Shown: piece after piece, positions 25,168-33,380 of the stretch
Position numbering within the stretch: position 1 is the stretch's first letter
Layout of the letters: each line of letters begins with the position of its first letter
Source of the DNA: Amorphus sp040750475
GTDB taxonomy: Bacteria; Pseudomonadota; Alphaproteobacteria; Rhizobiales; Amorphaceae
Assembly: GCF_040750475.1 (NCBI RefSeq)
Contig: NZ_JABJVY010000010.1
Location: forward strand, 111,893 to 175,892
Direction: 5' to 3'
Length of the DNA stretch: 64,000 bases
Notes under the pieces: generated by a model
Seen by the model: the letters and a program-made list of their open reading frames with translations, nothing else
Database searches by the model: none
Told to the model about the DNA's origin: nothing
Made by a program: the position numbers and the translations under genes

Positions 25168-26433
25168 CTATTCGGCCTGCAGCTTCTGGCGCAGCGTCTC
25201 GACATCCTCCACGGACATCTCGTCGACCACGGAGAGCTTGCCGTCATCGTCGAGCTTCCAGGTGACGAACGAGCCGGCGATATCGCCGCTGGCGTCGAAC
25301 CGGAGCGGGCCGACGGCTCCGACATAGTCCACCGCTTTGTCGTCAGCGAGAGCGGCGAGTGCCGTCTTGAAGCCATCGACGCCGGCATACACGGTCTCGC
25401 CCTCCGGGTCCGTCACCGTGCGGATGCCCTCCGTAATCGCCTTGCCGTCCGTCGAGGTTCCGGCCGCATCGATGGCGAGAGCCGCGATCGCCACGGCATC
25501 GTAGGTGTTGGCCCGGCCCGGACCTTCCGCGTCTTCGTCATTGGCGGCAGTGTAAGCCGCACGGAAATTCTCCAGCGACGGCGTTTCCGACGCACCCGGT
25601 GTCAGCCAGGCGGCCTCGCCTAGGAACTTGGCCCCGACCGCTTTCACGAATTCCGCGTCGTTGAGGTTATGCGCGAATAGAAGCTCTGGCGATCCGCCCT
25701 GGCTCAGCCAATCGCGGACAATGCGCGAACCTTCGGTGACATAGCCGATCAGATACAGCGTGTCCGGCTCGTCCTCGATCAGGCTGGAAACTTCCGAGCG
25801 ATAGGAGGATTGGTCCGGGGTGTAGAGCACGATTTCGCCGACTTCGCCGCCGAGCGCCTCATAGCTCTCTTTAAAGACCTTCGAGAGGTTCTGACCCCAG
25901 TCGTTGTTCACGGCGAGGATGTCGATCTTACCCGCGTCTTCATCGATGGCATGCTGGGCCGCTGCCAGTCCTTGCAGAGCGTCGGAGATGTTCGCCCGGA
26001 AGAACAGGCCGGTTTTCTTGCCGATCTCCGAAAAGCTCGGCGACGAGGCCGTCGGCGAGATCAGCGGGATTCCGGCCGGCGCGGTCACGGAATTGAGGAC
26101 GGCGAGCGTGGTGCCGGACAAGGCCTCCCCCACGATGATGCGCGCTCCCTCCAGATCGACGAGCTGACGCGCCGCGTCCACGGCGAGCGAGGGCTGGCCC
26201 TGGCTGTCGCGCACGACGAGCTCGACCGGGCAGCCGGCGGCACCGCCCGCTTCGTTCACTTGGCTCACGGCAAGATTGGCCGATTTCAGCATACCCTCGG
26301 CGATCGGCGCAATCGGCCCGGTCATCGGCAGAACGAGACCGATTTTGGACGGACAATCGGCGGCTTGGGCCGATCCCGCCACGGCGACAGCACCGGCGAT
26401 GGCGAGAAATTGGAAGGTGGTTTTCAAACCCAT
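25168..26433 (-). CDS. Type 1 periplasmic binding protein (Liv-type ABC importer)
   Basis: The 421-residue protein has a signal peptide (about residues 1-24, ending AQA-A) and a LivJ/LivK-like two-lobed fold: IGLVLPMTGPIAPIAEGM at the first strand, and the segment GARIIVGEALSGTTLAV. It binds the imported compound in the periplasm and delivers it to the divergently encoded permeases and ATPases at 26540-29880. GGGGAACTG precedes the ATG at 26433. It reads toward the molybdo-subunit gene, likely as one transcript. Ligand unknown; Liv-type proteins linked to UbiD genes often carry aromatic acids rather than amino acids. Confidence 0.92.
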   Translation of the reverse strand: MGLKTTFQFLAIAGAVAVAGSAQAADCPSKIGLVLPMTGPIAPIAEGMLKSANLAVSQVNEAGGAAGCPVELVVRDSQGQPSLAVDAARQLVDLEGARIIVGEALSGTTLAVLNSVTAPAGIPLISPTASSPSFSEIGKKTGLFFRANISDALQGLAAAQHAIDEDAGKIDILAVNNDWGQNLSKVFKESYEALGGEVGEIVLYTPDQSSYRSEVSSLIEDEPDTLYLIGYVTEGSRIVRDWLSQGGSPELLFAHNLNDAEFVKAVGAKFLGEAAWLTPGASETPSLENFRAAYTAANDEDAEGPGRANTYDAVAIAALAIDAAGTSTDGKAITEGIRTVTDPEGETVYAGVDGFKTALAALADDKAVDYVGAVGPLRFDASGDIAGSFVTWKLDDDGKLSVVDEMSVEDVETLRQKLQAE

Positions 26434-26476
26434 TTTTTCAGTTCCCCACTTTATCGACAGCGCAGTTTTACGGGAT

Positions 26477-26493
26477 TTGCATACTGTATGCAA
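26477..26493. promoter_or_regulatory. 17-bp palindromic operator, GntR type, in the divergent promoter region
   Basis: TTGCATAC-T-GTATGCAA is a perfect 17-bp palindrome with the AT-rich TGnATAC/GTATnCA look of FCD-type GntR operators. It lies between the divergent arms of the UbiD/hydantoinase locus, and a plausible leftward -35 (TTGCAT) overlaps it. One regulator could therefore control both arms. No gntR gene occurs in the window. Confidence 0.6.
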
Positions 26494-26539
26494 TGATGCT
26501 ACGAAATTGACATTCTAGCCAGCCAGCGGGACTTCTCAC

Positions 26540-27313
26540 ATGGCTTCAGCCCCCCTGATCGACGTGCGCGGTGCCAGCAAGCATTTCGGCGGCCTGGCGG
26601 CGGTGGATCGGGTCAGCTTCGAGATTCCGGCGGGCGAAGTCGCTGGGCTGATCGGTCCCAACGGCGCCGGAAAGAGCACCATGTTCTCCATGCTCGCCGG
26701 CGAACTGAAGCCTTCCGACGGCGAGATCCTGTTTGCCGGAGACCGGATCGACACGCTGCCGGCGCACGAGATCTTCGGGCGCGGCCTCGTCCGCTCCTTC
26801 CAGATCCCGCGGCCCTTTCGCCGTCTCACGGTTCTGGAAAACATGCTACTCGCTCGGCCACGCCAAAGCGGCGATCGCCTGGCCAATGCGCTGTTTCGCC
26901 CAGGTACAGTGCGCAAAGAGGAAACGGCGGCGGATGATACGGCGCGCGCAATCCTGGAAGAACTCGGGCTGATCGATCACCGGAACCGGATGGCGGGCGG
27001 GCTCTCCGGTGGCCAACACAAGCTTCTGGAACTTGCCCGCGCGCTGATGTCCGATCCGAAGGCGATCCTGCTCGACGAGCCGTGCGCAGGCGTCGCACCG
27101 GCCATGATCGAGCGCCTCTCGGAAGCCGTGGAGCGCCTGCGCACGCGCGGGATCACCGTCGTCTTGGTCGAGCACAATGTGGATTTCGTCATGCGCCACT
27201 GCGACCACATCGTCGTCATGGCCCAAGGCCGCGTGATGATCGACGGCACGCCGGACGTGGTGCGCAACGATGAGCGGGTTCTAGATGCCTTCCTGGGAGC
27301 AGCCCATGCGTGA
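26540..27313 (+). CDS. Liv-type ABC importer ATPase (LivG-like)
   Basis: The 257-residue ATPase has Walker A GPNGAGKS, a Q-loop and the LivG-specific sequence around SFQIPRPF, signature LSGGQHKLLE, Walker B ILLDEPCAG and the C-terminal HNVDFVM region. It is the first gene of the rightward operon, starting 106 bases from the divergent binding-protein gene. It pairs with the next ATPase, whose start overlaps its end by eight bases. Confidence 0.93.
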   Translation: MASAPLIDVRGASKHFGGLAAVDRVSFEIPAGEVAGLIGPNGAGKSTMFSMLAGELKPSDGEILFAGDRIDTLPAHEIFGRGLVRSFQIPRPFRRLTVLENMLLARPRQSGDRLANALFRPGTVRKEETAADDTARAILEELGLIDHRNRMAGGLSGGQHKLLELARALMSDPKAILLDEPCAGVAPAMIERLSEAVERLRTRGITVVLVEHNVDFVMRHCDHIVVMAQGRVMIDGTPDVVRNDERVLDAFLGAAHA

Positions 27314-28022
27314 GGCCTCCCTCACCGTCGACCGGCTGATCGCAGGTTATGTCAAAGGCCAGCCAATCGTGCGCGAGGTGTCCCTCTCGCTCGCACCGGC
27401 GGAAATCCTCGCCGTATTCGGTCCCAACGGCGCCGGCAAATCGACCTTGGTGAAGGCGATCGCAGGTGTGGCGCCCGTGTTCGGCGGAGCGATCCACTGC
27501 GGCGGCAGCGATCTCGCCGGCAAGCCGGCCCATCGCATCGCACGCGCCGGTATCGGCTACGTGCCCCAGGTGAAGAACGTTTTCACCGAGATGAGCGTGC
27601 GCGAAAATCTCGATCTCGCGATCGCCATGCGCAACGGGCGCGGGCCGACCTTGGCCGAGATCTACGAACTCTTTCCCGATCTTCAGGAGATGGGGCGACG
27701 GCGCGCAGGCGCCCTCTCCGGCGGGCAGCGCCAAATGGTTGCGATCTCGCGCGCCCTGCTGCTCGGTCCGAGTGTTCTGATCCTCGACGAACCTTCCGCC
27801 GGCCTGTCGCCCCGCAATGTCGACCTCGTTTTCCAGAGCCTTAGGCAGCTTCGACTTCATGTTCCGATCCTGCTGGTGGAACAAAACGTCAAAGCCGCCC
27901 TCAAGATCGCCGATCGCGCCTTGCTCCTGGCCGACGGCTCCGTTCGGCTGTCCGCTTCCGCATCGGAGCTTCTGGACGATCCGGCGGTGATGGAGACCTT
28001 TCTCGGCGGAGGCACAAAATGA
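27306..28022 (+). CDS. Liv-type ABC importer ATPase (LivF-like)
   Basis: A 238-residue ATPase with Walker A GPNGAGKS, GYVPQ at the Q-loop, FTEMSVRENL, signature LSGGQRQM and Walker B LILDEPSAGLSP, the standard LivF set. The ATG at 27306 overlaps the LivG-like gene by eight bases; an ATG seven codons earlier is in frame but would give a leader without homology. Its stop overlaps the next gene start (ATGA), so the transporter genes are translated as a coupled series. Confidence 0.93.
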   Translation: MREASLTVDRLIAGYVKGQPIVREVSLSLAPAEILAVFGPNGAGKSTLVKAIAGVAPVFGGAIHCGGSDLAGKPAHRIARAGIGYVPQVKNVFTEMSVRENLDLAIAMRNGRGPTLAEIYELFPDLQEMGRRRAGALSGGQRQMVAISRALLLGPSVLILDEPSAGLSPRNVDLVFQSLRQLRLHVPILLVEQNVKAALKIADRALLLADGSVRLSASASELLDDPAVMETFLGGGTK

Positions 28023-28897
28023 TCTCCCTCCTGGTCGATGCCGTTCTGGTCGGCGCCATCCTCTGCCTCGCCTCGCTCGGCCTGTCGCTGGCTTATGCGA
28101 TTTTCCGCTTCCCGAACTTCGCCCACGCCGAATTCCTGACCGTTGGCGCCTATGGTGCGTTCGTCGGCTTCACCGCCGCCGCTCCGGTCTTGAACGAGCC
28201 GATTCAGATCCTGGTTGGTGCTGCGGTCGCGATCCTGGCCGCGGCGCTGATTGCCGCGCTTTCGGGCCGAATCGTGTTCCAGCCGCTTGCCGCGCGCGGC
28301 GGCGGCCCGGCACTGATCATCGCGGCATTTGCCACCGGCCTTTTGATCCGCAACCTGATCGTCTTCCTATTCGGCCCAACTGAGCTCTACGTCCAGCGCG
28401 AGCTCGAGATCGCCGAGAATATCGGCTACGGAGTGCGACTGACCCCGACGGAGATCGGGATCCTGATTGCCACTGCGGTGGTGATCTACGCGCTCCATCT
28501 CGTCATGAGCCGGACGACGTTCGGCCGCTGTCTGCGCGCCACCGCGGAGAATCCCGACCTCGCCGCCGTCACCGCAATTCCCGTCGACCGAATCCGGCTC
28601 GGCGCGTGGCTGCTGGCTGGCTTCTATTGTGGGCTTTCCGGTTTAGCTCTCACCATGCTCGCCCCGATCCGGCCCGAAACTGGCTACGAGTACCTGCTGC
28701 CGGCACTCGCCGCCGTCATCCTAGGCGGTCTCGGTTCGATCTACGGCACCCTGGTCGGTGCTATGCTGATCGGCCTCGCCGAGGCCGCGGCCGTCCATTA
28801 CGGCTTCGCCGAATGGCGCCAAGTCATCTCGTTCGCCCTGATCATCCTCATCTTGATGATCCGCCCAAACGGGCTGATGGGGAGGGCCGCGTCGTGA
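28019..28897 (+). CDS. Liv-type ABC importer permease (LivH-like)
   Basis: A 292-residue protein of about eight membrane helices with the LivH pattern: LSLAYAIFRFPNFAHAEFLTVGAYG near the N-terminus and the cytoplasmic coupling loop RATAENPDLAAVTAIPVDRI. GGLGSIYGTLVGA is the typical late motif. It overlaps the LivF-like gene by four bases and the LivM-like gene by four bases (GTGA). With LivM it forms the membrane channel. Confidence 0.94.
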   Translation: MISLLVDAVLVGAILCLASLGLSLAYAIFRFPNFAHAEFLTVGAYGAFVGFTAAAPVLNEPIQILVGAAVAILAAALIAALSGRIVFQPLAARGGGPALIIAAFATGLLIRNLIVFLFGPTELYVQRELEIAENIGYGVRLTPTEIGILIATAVVIYALHLVMSRTTFGRCLRATAENPDLAAVTAIPVDRIRLGAWLLAGFYCGLSGLALTMLAPIRPETGYEYLLPALAAVILGGLGSIYGTLVGAMLIGLAEAAAVHYGFAEWRQVISFALIILILMIRPNGLMGRAAS

Positions 28898-29880
28898 TCG
28901 ACCTTATCGCCTATACGGCCTTCTCGCTGACCTTCGCCGTCATCTTCGCGGTCGCCGCTCTCGGGCTGAACCTGCAGTTCGGCTATGCTGGCCTGTTCAA
29001 TGTCGGCATTGCCGGATTCTTCGCCATCGGCGCCTATACCAGCGCGATCCTGACCGGGCCGGAATGGGCGAGTTCTCTCGGCGGCTTCGGCTTGCCGGTC
29101 CCGATCGGAATCGTCGCTGCCGGCGTCACATCGGCCATTGCCGCCTACCTGGTCGGGGCCGCCGTGCTGAGGCTCGGTGGCGACCATCTCGCGATCGCCA
29201 CCTTCGGCATCGGCGTCTCCATCCAGATCGCCGTCACCAATCTTGGCGCCATCACCAACGGTCCCAACGGCCTGTTCGGCATTCCCCGCCCGTTCCGCGA
29301 CGGCTCTGCCCTGCTCTCCGGCAACCTGGCGTGGCTCGCGACCTGCGTCCTCGTCATGGCCGCGATCTGGTGGGTGCTGGCGCATCTGACCGCCACTCCA
29401 TGGGGTCGAACCTTGCGCGCGCTCAGCGAGGACGAGACGGCATCCGCCGGCCTCGGCAAGGACGTCCGTCGCTTCAAGCTCGAGGCCTTCACGATCGGTT
29501 CGACGCTCTGTGGCGTGTCCGGTGCGCTTTACGCCCATTTCGCCGGCTTCATTAGCCCGCACGATTTCCTGCCAATCCTCACCTTTCAGATCTACGCGAT
29601 GGTGATCATCGGCGGTACCGGCAACAATCTCGGCACGGTCGTGGGCTCGGTGATCGTCTGGGTGTTGTGGAGCGCCAGCGGTGCGGTTCTGGGGTCCACC
29701 CTGCCGGCTGACTGGCAAAGCAAGGCCGGAGCCCTGCGCATCATCCTGATCGCGATCGTGCTGCTTGCCGTGCTGCATGCCCGCCCGGGCGGGCTGTTCG
29801 GCGAACGTCCGCCGGGACTGCGCCGCCGCGAACAAGCAACCGACGATGCCTCCTCCTCCAATCCCGAGGTGACGCCATGA
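28894..29880 (+). CDS. Liv-type ABC importer permease (LivM-like)
   Basis: A 328-residue permease with the LivM hallmarks NLQFGYAGLFNVGIAGFFAIGAY and, late in the protein, IIGGTGNNLGTVVGS. The coupling loop is RALSEDETASAGLGKDV. I chose the GTG at 28894, which overlaps the LivH stop (GTGA) and has GGGGAGGG upstream; longer frames begin inside LivH. The C-terminus is charged and low in complexity. The stop overlaps the UbiD start (ATGA), which links the transporter firmly to the catabolic genes. Confidence 0.92.
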   Translation: MIDLIAYTAFSLTFAVIFAVAALGLNLQFGYAGLFNVGIAGFFAIGAYTSAILTGPEWASSLGGFGLPVPIGIVAAGVTSAIAAYLVGAAVLRLGGDHLAIATFGIGVSIQIAVTNLGAITNGPNGLFGIPRPFRDGSALLSGNLAWLATCVLVMAAIWWVLAHLTATPWGRTLRALSEDETASAGLGKDVRRFKLEAFTIGSTLCGVSGALYAHFAGFISPHDFLPILTFQIYAMVIIGGTGNNLGTVVGSVIVWVLWSASGAVLGSTLPADWQSKAGALRIILIAIVLLAVLHARPGGLFGERPPGLRRREQATDDASSSNPEVTP

Positions 29881-31208
29881 AAGACTTGATTGCGGAACTC
29901 GCCGCTGCAGGCGAGCTCGCCGTCGTCGAGCGCGCGGTCGACCCAACCTTCGAGCTTGCCGCCGTCACCAAGGCGGTCCAGCGCGAGGGCGAGCAGGCAG
30001 TTCTGTTCAAATCCGTGCGCGGCACCGATTTCCCGGTGATCTCCAATGTCTTCGGTAGCAACGATCGACTGAAGCGCTTTATCGGCGCCGGAGACCGCAC
30101 CTTCTGCGAACGCTGGATCGAACTCACCGACGCCTGCCTGGCCAGCCGAGCCGAAAACGTACTGGTCGACGTGGAGACCGGCGACGACGATTACGTCACG
30201 GGCACCCTCTCCGACTTGCCGGCGATCACCTGGCACGGGCGGGACGGTGGACCCTATTTCACCTCGGCGATCTTTCTGGCCAACGATCCCGACACCGGCG
30301 TGCCGAACCTCTCCTTCCACCGCGCCATGCAGGTGAACGACGAGGAGCTACGCATCCGGCTCGGCACCACCCACGACCTCGCCAAATACCAGCGCGCCGC
30401 CGAGGCGAAGGGCGAAGCTTTGGAAGCCGCGCTCATCCTGTCGGCACCCCCTGAGATTTTCATGGCCGCCTGCGCCTCACTGCCCACCGAGGCCAGCGAG
30501 CTTGCGATGGCGTCCCAGATCATCGGCAAGCCGCTGGAGATGCGCCGCTGCCGAACCATCGACCTTTCGGTCCCCGCCTCCGCCGACATCGTGGTGGAAG
30601 GCCGGATCCTGCCCAACGAGCGGCGTCCGGAAGGCCCGTTCGGCGAGTTCATGGGCAACTATGTCGAGGTCGGCGACAACCACGTCTTCGAGGTCACCCA
30701 TGTGAGCTGGCGCCCCGGCGCGGTATTCCACGGGCTCCTGTGCGGCTCGCCGGAGGACCTGCGGCCGCTAGAGGCGGTCACCGCAGCGCGCATCTATCGT
30801 CACGTGGCGGGCCAAGTGCCTGGCGTTCTCGACGTTTCCTGCAAGCCCAACGTGATGATCACCATCATTAAGCTGAAGACCCAGTATGAGGGCCACGCCA
30901 AGCACGCGCTTTTAGCCGCGATGGGCTCGTATCTCGACTACAACAAGGTCGTCATCGCGGTCGATGAGGACGTTGATATCTACGATCTCGACGACGTGAT
31001 GTGGGCCTATCTGACCCGAGGGCGCGCCGACACCCGGGCGATGATCCTGAACGATATCCCCGGCTTCTACCGCGACCCCCACAAGGACCACTGGGGACGA
31101 CTCGCGATCGACGCGACCATGCCCTGGGGCCGCGAGGCCGAATTCGCGCGCAAGCGCGTGCCGGGCGAGGACGACATCGATCTCTCCAAGTATCTGACCC
31201 GCACGTAG
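29877..31208 (+). CDS. UbiD-family decarboxylase
   Basis: The 443-residue protein belongs to the prenylated-FMN-dependent (de)carboxylases. Arg149 in the FHRAMQ segment and the Glu252/Glu257 pair in EGPFGEF match the conserved Arg-Glu-Glu set of the family (Fdc1 R173/E277/E282). TSAIFLANDPDTGVPN is the usual preceding strand. A dedicated UbiX lies 3.8 kb downstream in the same operon. Family members decarboxylate cinnamic, aromatic or heteroaromatic acids; clustering with hydantoinase subunits and a molybdo-hydroxylase points to a heteroaromatic carboxylate, but the substrate is not visible in the sequence. Not the ubiquinone UbiD by context. Confidence 0.9.
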   Translation: MKDLIAELAAAGELAVVERAVDPTFELAAVTKAVQREGEQAVLFKSVRGTDFPVISNVFGSNDRLKRFIGAGDRTFCERWIELTDACLASRAENVLVDVETGDDDYVTGTLSDLPAITWHGRDGGPYFTSAIFLANDPDTGVPNLSFHRAMQVNDEELRIRLGTTHDLAKYQRAAEAKGEALEAALILSAPPEIFMAACASLPTEASELAMASQIIGKPLEMRRCRTIDLSVPASADIVVEGRILPNERRPEGPFGEFMGNYVEVGDNHVFEVTHVSWRPGAVFHGLLCGSPEDLRPLEAVTAARIYRHVAGQVPGVLDVSCKPNVMITIIKLKTQYEGHAKHALLAAMGSYLDYNKVVIAVDEDVDIYDLDDVMWAYLTRGRADTRAMILNDIPGFYRDPHKDHWGRLAIDATMPWGREAEFARKRVPGEDDIDLSKYLTRT

Positions 31209-31292
31209 GCAGTAGCCTCCACCGGCGGTCGCCCGATCGCCCCCTTATTCCGGTCGGGCCACGTCCCGGCCGCCGACCTCAGACGAAATGGC

Positions 31293-33380
31293 ATGCAGAA
31301 ACAGGTTCGTATCGGCGTCGACATCGGCGGCACCTTCACCGACTTCGTTTTGGAAGATGGCGCGCGCCAATTTTCCTTGAAACTCCTGACCACCACCGAC
31401 GCGCCGGAGCGCGCCGTGATCGAAGGGGTGCGGGAGATCCTTGCCATCGCTGAAGTGCCGGCAACGTCCGTCACTGCGATCGTCCACGGCACCACGCTCG
31501 CCACCAACGCCGTGATCGAGCGTAAGGGCGCCAAGGTCGGCTTCGTCACCACCGAAGGCTTCCGCGATACCCTCGAGATGGCCTACGAGCACCGCTACGA
31601 CCAGTACGACCTGCTCGTCGACAAGCCGCTGCCGCTGGTGCCGCGCCAACTGCGCTTTCCCGTCACCGAACGCATTGGCGTCGACGGACGGGTGCTGAAG
31701 CCGCTCGACGAAGCTGCCGTGCGTGCCGTCGGCGAAAGCCTTCGCAACGAAGGTGTGGAGGCTGTCGCGATCGGCTTCCTGCAGTCCTTCGCCAACCATG
31801 CCCATGAGGAGCGCGCCGCGGACATCCTGCGCGAGATGCTGCCGGGGGTCCCGGTGAGCGTCTCCAGCGACGTCTCGCCGGAAATCCGCGAATACGAACG
31901 CTTCACCACGGTGACGGCCAACGCTTACGTTCAACCGCTGATGAGCCGCTATCTCGGCCGGCTGGACACCGGGTTGCGGGATCTCGGCATTGCGGCGCCG
32001 ATCTATCTCATCCAGTCGAACGGCGGGCTGTGCGACATCGCCACCGCTTCGCGCTTTCCGGTCCGGCTTCTGGAAAGCGGGCCGGCCGGCGGCGCCATCT
32101 TCGCCGCCTCGCTCGCGAACGAGCTCAAAATCGACAAGGCGCTGCTCCTCGACATCGGCGGCACCACCGCCAAGCTCTGCTTCATCGACGACGGCAAGCC
32201 GCAGACCGCGCGCGGTATGGAGGTCGCCCGCATCGACCGATTCAAGCCGGGCAGCGGCCTGCCGCTGCGCTTCCCCGTGGTCGAGCTCTGCGAAATGGGC
32301 GCCGGCGGCGGATCTATCGCCCGCATCGACCGGCTTGGACGCCTCGCCGTCGGGCCTCAGAGCGCCGGCTCCACCCCCGGCCCGGCCTGCTATGGGCGCG
32401 GCGGCAGCGAGGCGACGGTAACAGATGCCCATCTGGCGCTCGGCCGGCTCGATCCCGACCGGTTCGCCGCCGGCACCGTCAAACTTACCCGGGACAAGGC
32501 GGAGCGCGCGCTGTCGGCGAGCGTCGGCGACAAGATGGGGCTCGCGACCGACAAGGCCGCCGTCGGTGTTATCGAAATCGCCAACGAGAACATGGCGAAT
32601 GCCGCCCGCGAACACGCCATCGAGGTCGGCCACGGCACGGCCGGGCGCACTCTGATCGCGATCGGCGGAGCGGCCGCGCTGCACGCCGCCGATCTTGCCG
32701 CCAAGCTCGATATGGCGGCGGTGGTCGTGCCGCAGTCGGCGGGCGTCGGCTCGGCGGTGGGCTTTCTGCGCGCGCCGGTCGCCTTCGAAAAGGCGCGATC
32801 GCAGCACCAGATCCTCACCCGCTTCGACGCCAAATCCGCTTTGTCCGTGATCGACGTGCTCGCAGCCGACACCGCCGCAGAGATTGCAAACGCAGCAGAG
32901 CATGAAGCGCCGCGCGTCAGTGTCTCCGCGCAAATGCGCTATCGCGGCCAGGGACACGAAATCACCGTGCCGGTCGACCATGAGCGTCTCGGGATCGAAG
33001 GGGCGACCTATCTCCGCACGACCTTCGCGGCGAGCTACGACGAGCTTTACGGACGCACAATCGCGGGCAAGGACATTGAAATCCTGGCCTGGACCGTTCG
33101 CTCGGAACTTCCGATCGAAGCCGCATCATCCGCCACCTCCGCCGAAGCCGACGCGTCCATCTCCGAGCAAAGCTGGGAGATCGTGGAGCAGAGCGGGAGG
33201 ACTGTGACCGCGCGCGTGCTCGACCGCACCGCCCTTGGCGCCGAGGAAACCACCGAAGGCCCGCTCCTCGTGGTCGACACCGGCACCACCATCCTGGTGC
33301 CGACCGGCTTCACCGCCCGGGTGATCGGCGCCGGCCATCTCATTCTGGAACGCTCCGCCGCGAAAGGAGCCGACGCATGA
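31293..33380 (+). CDS. Hydantoinase/oxoprolinase subunit A
   Basis: The 695-residue protein has the N-terminal hydantoinase A domain GVDIGGTFTDF (residues 8-18), the central ATP-binding LLLDIGGTTAKL and GPQSAGSTPGPACYG segments, and a C-terminal domain. The family (HyuA, 5-oxoprolinase, acetone/acetophenone carboxylase large subunits) uses ATP to open or carboxylate lactam- or ketone-type substrates. The start MQKQVRIG at 31293 is the only ATG close to the motif; it is 84 bases after UbiD. The ATGA overlap with subunit B shows a two-subunit enzyme. Without the small gamma subunit of the carboxylases, ATP-dependent cyclic amide hydrolysis is favoured. Confidence 0.9.
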   Translation: MQKQVRIGVDIGGTFTDFVLEDGARQFSLKLLTTTDAPERAVIEGVREILAIAEVPATSVTAIVHGTTLATNAVIERKGAKVGFVTTEGFRDTLEMAYEHRYDQYDLLVDKPLPLVPRQLRFPVTERIGVDGRVLKPLDEAAVRAVGESLRNEGVEAVAIGFLQSFANHAHEERAADILREMLPGVPVSVSSDVSPEIREYERFTTVTANAYVQPLMSRYLGRLDTGLRDLGIAAPIYLIQSNGGLCDIATASRFPVRLLESGPAGGAIFAASLANELKIDKALLLDIGGTTAKLCFIDDGKPQTARGMEVARIDRFKPGSGLPLRFPVVELCEMGAGGGSIARIDRLGRLAVGPQSAGSTPGPACYGRGGSEATVTDAHLALGRLDPDRFAAGTVKLTRDKAERALSASVGDKMGLATDKAAVGVIEIANENMANAAREHAIEVGHGTAGRTLIAIGGAAALHAADLAAKLDMAAVVVPQSAGVGSAVGFLRAPVAFEKARSQHQILTRFDAKSALSVIDVLAADTAAEIANAAEHEAPRVSVSAQMRYRGQGHEITVPVDHERLGIEGATYLRTTFAASYDELYGRTIAGKDIEILAWTVRSELPIEAASSATSAEADASISEQSWEIVEQSGRTVTARVLDRTALGAEETTEGPLLVVDTGTTILVPTGFTARVIGAGHLILERSAAKGADA

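Noticed and set aside
26507..26512. Perfect TTGACA hexamer upstream of the LivG-like gene
   Set aside because: A -10 at normal spacing would fall at 26530-26535 (GACTTC-like, no match) and leave almost no leader, so I do not call it a promoter.
29877..31208. UbiD of ubiquinone biosynthesis
   Set aside because: The gene is start-coupled to a Liv importer and followed by hydantoinase genes, which points to catabolism, and the sequence is shorter than the housekeeping UbiD (about 490-500 residues).
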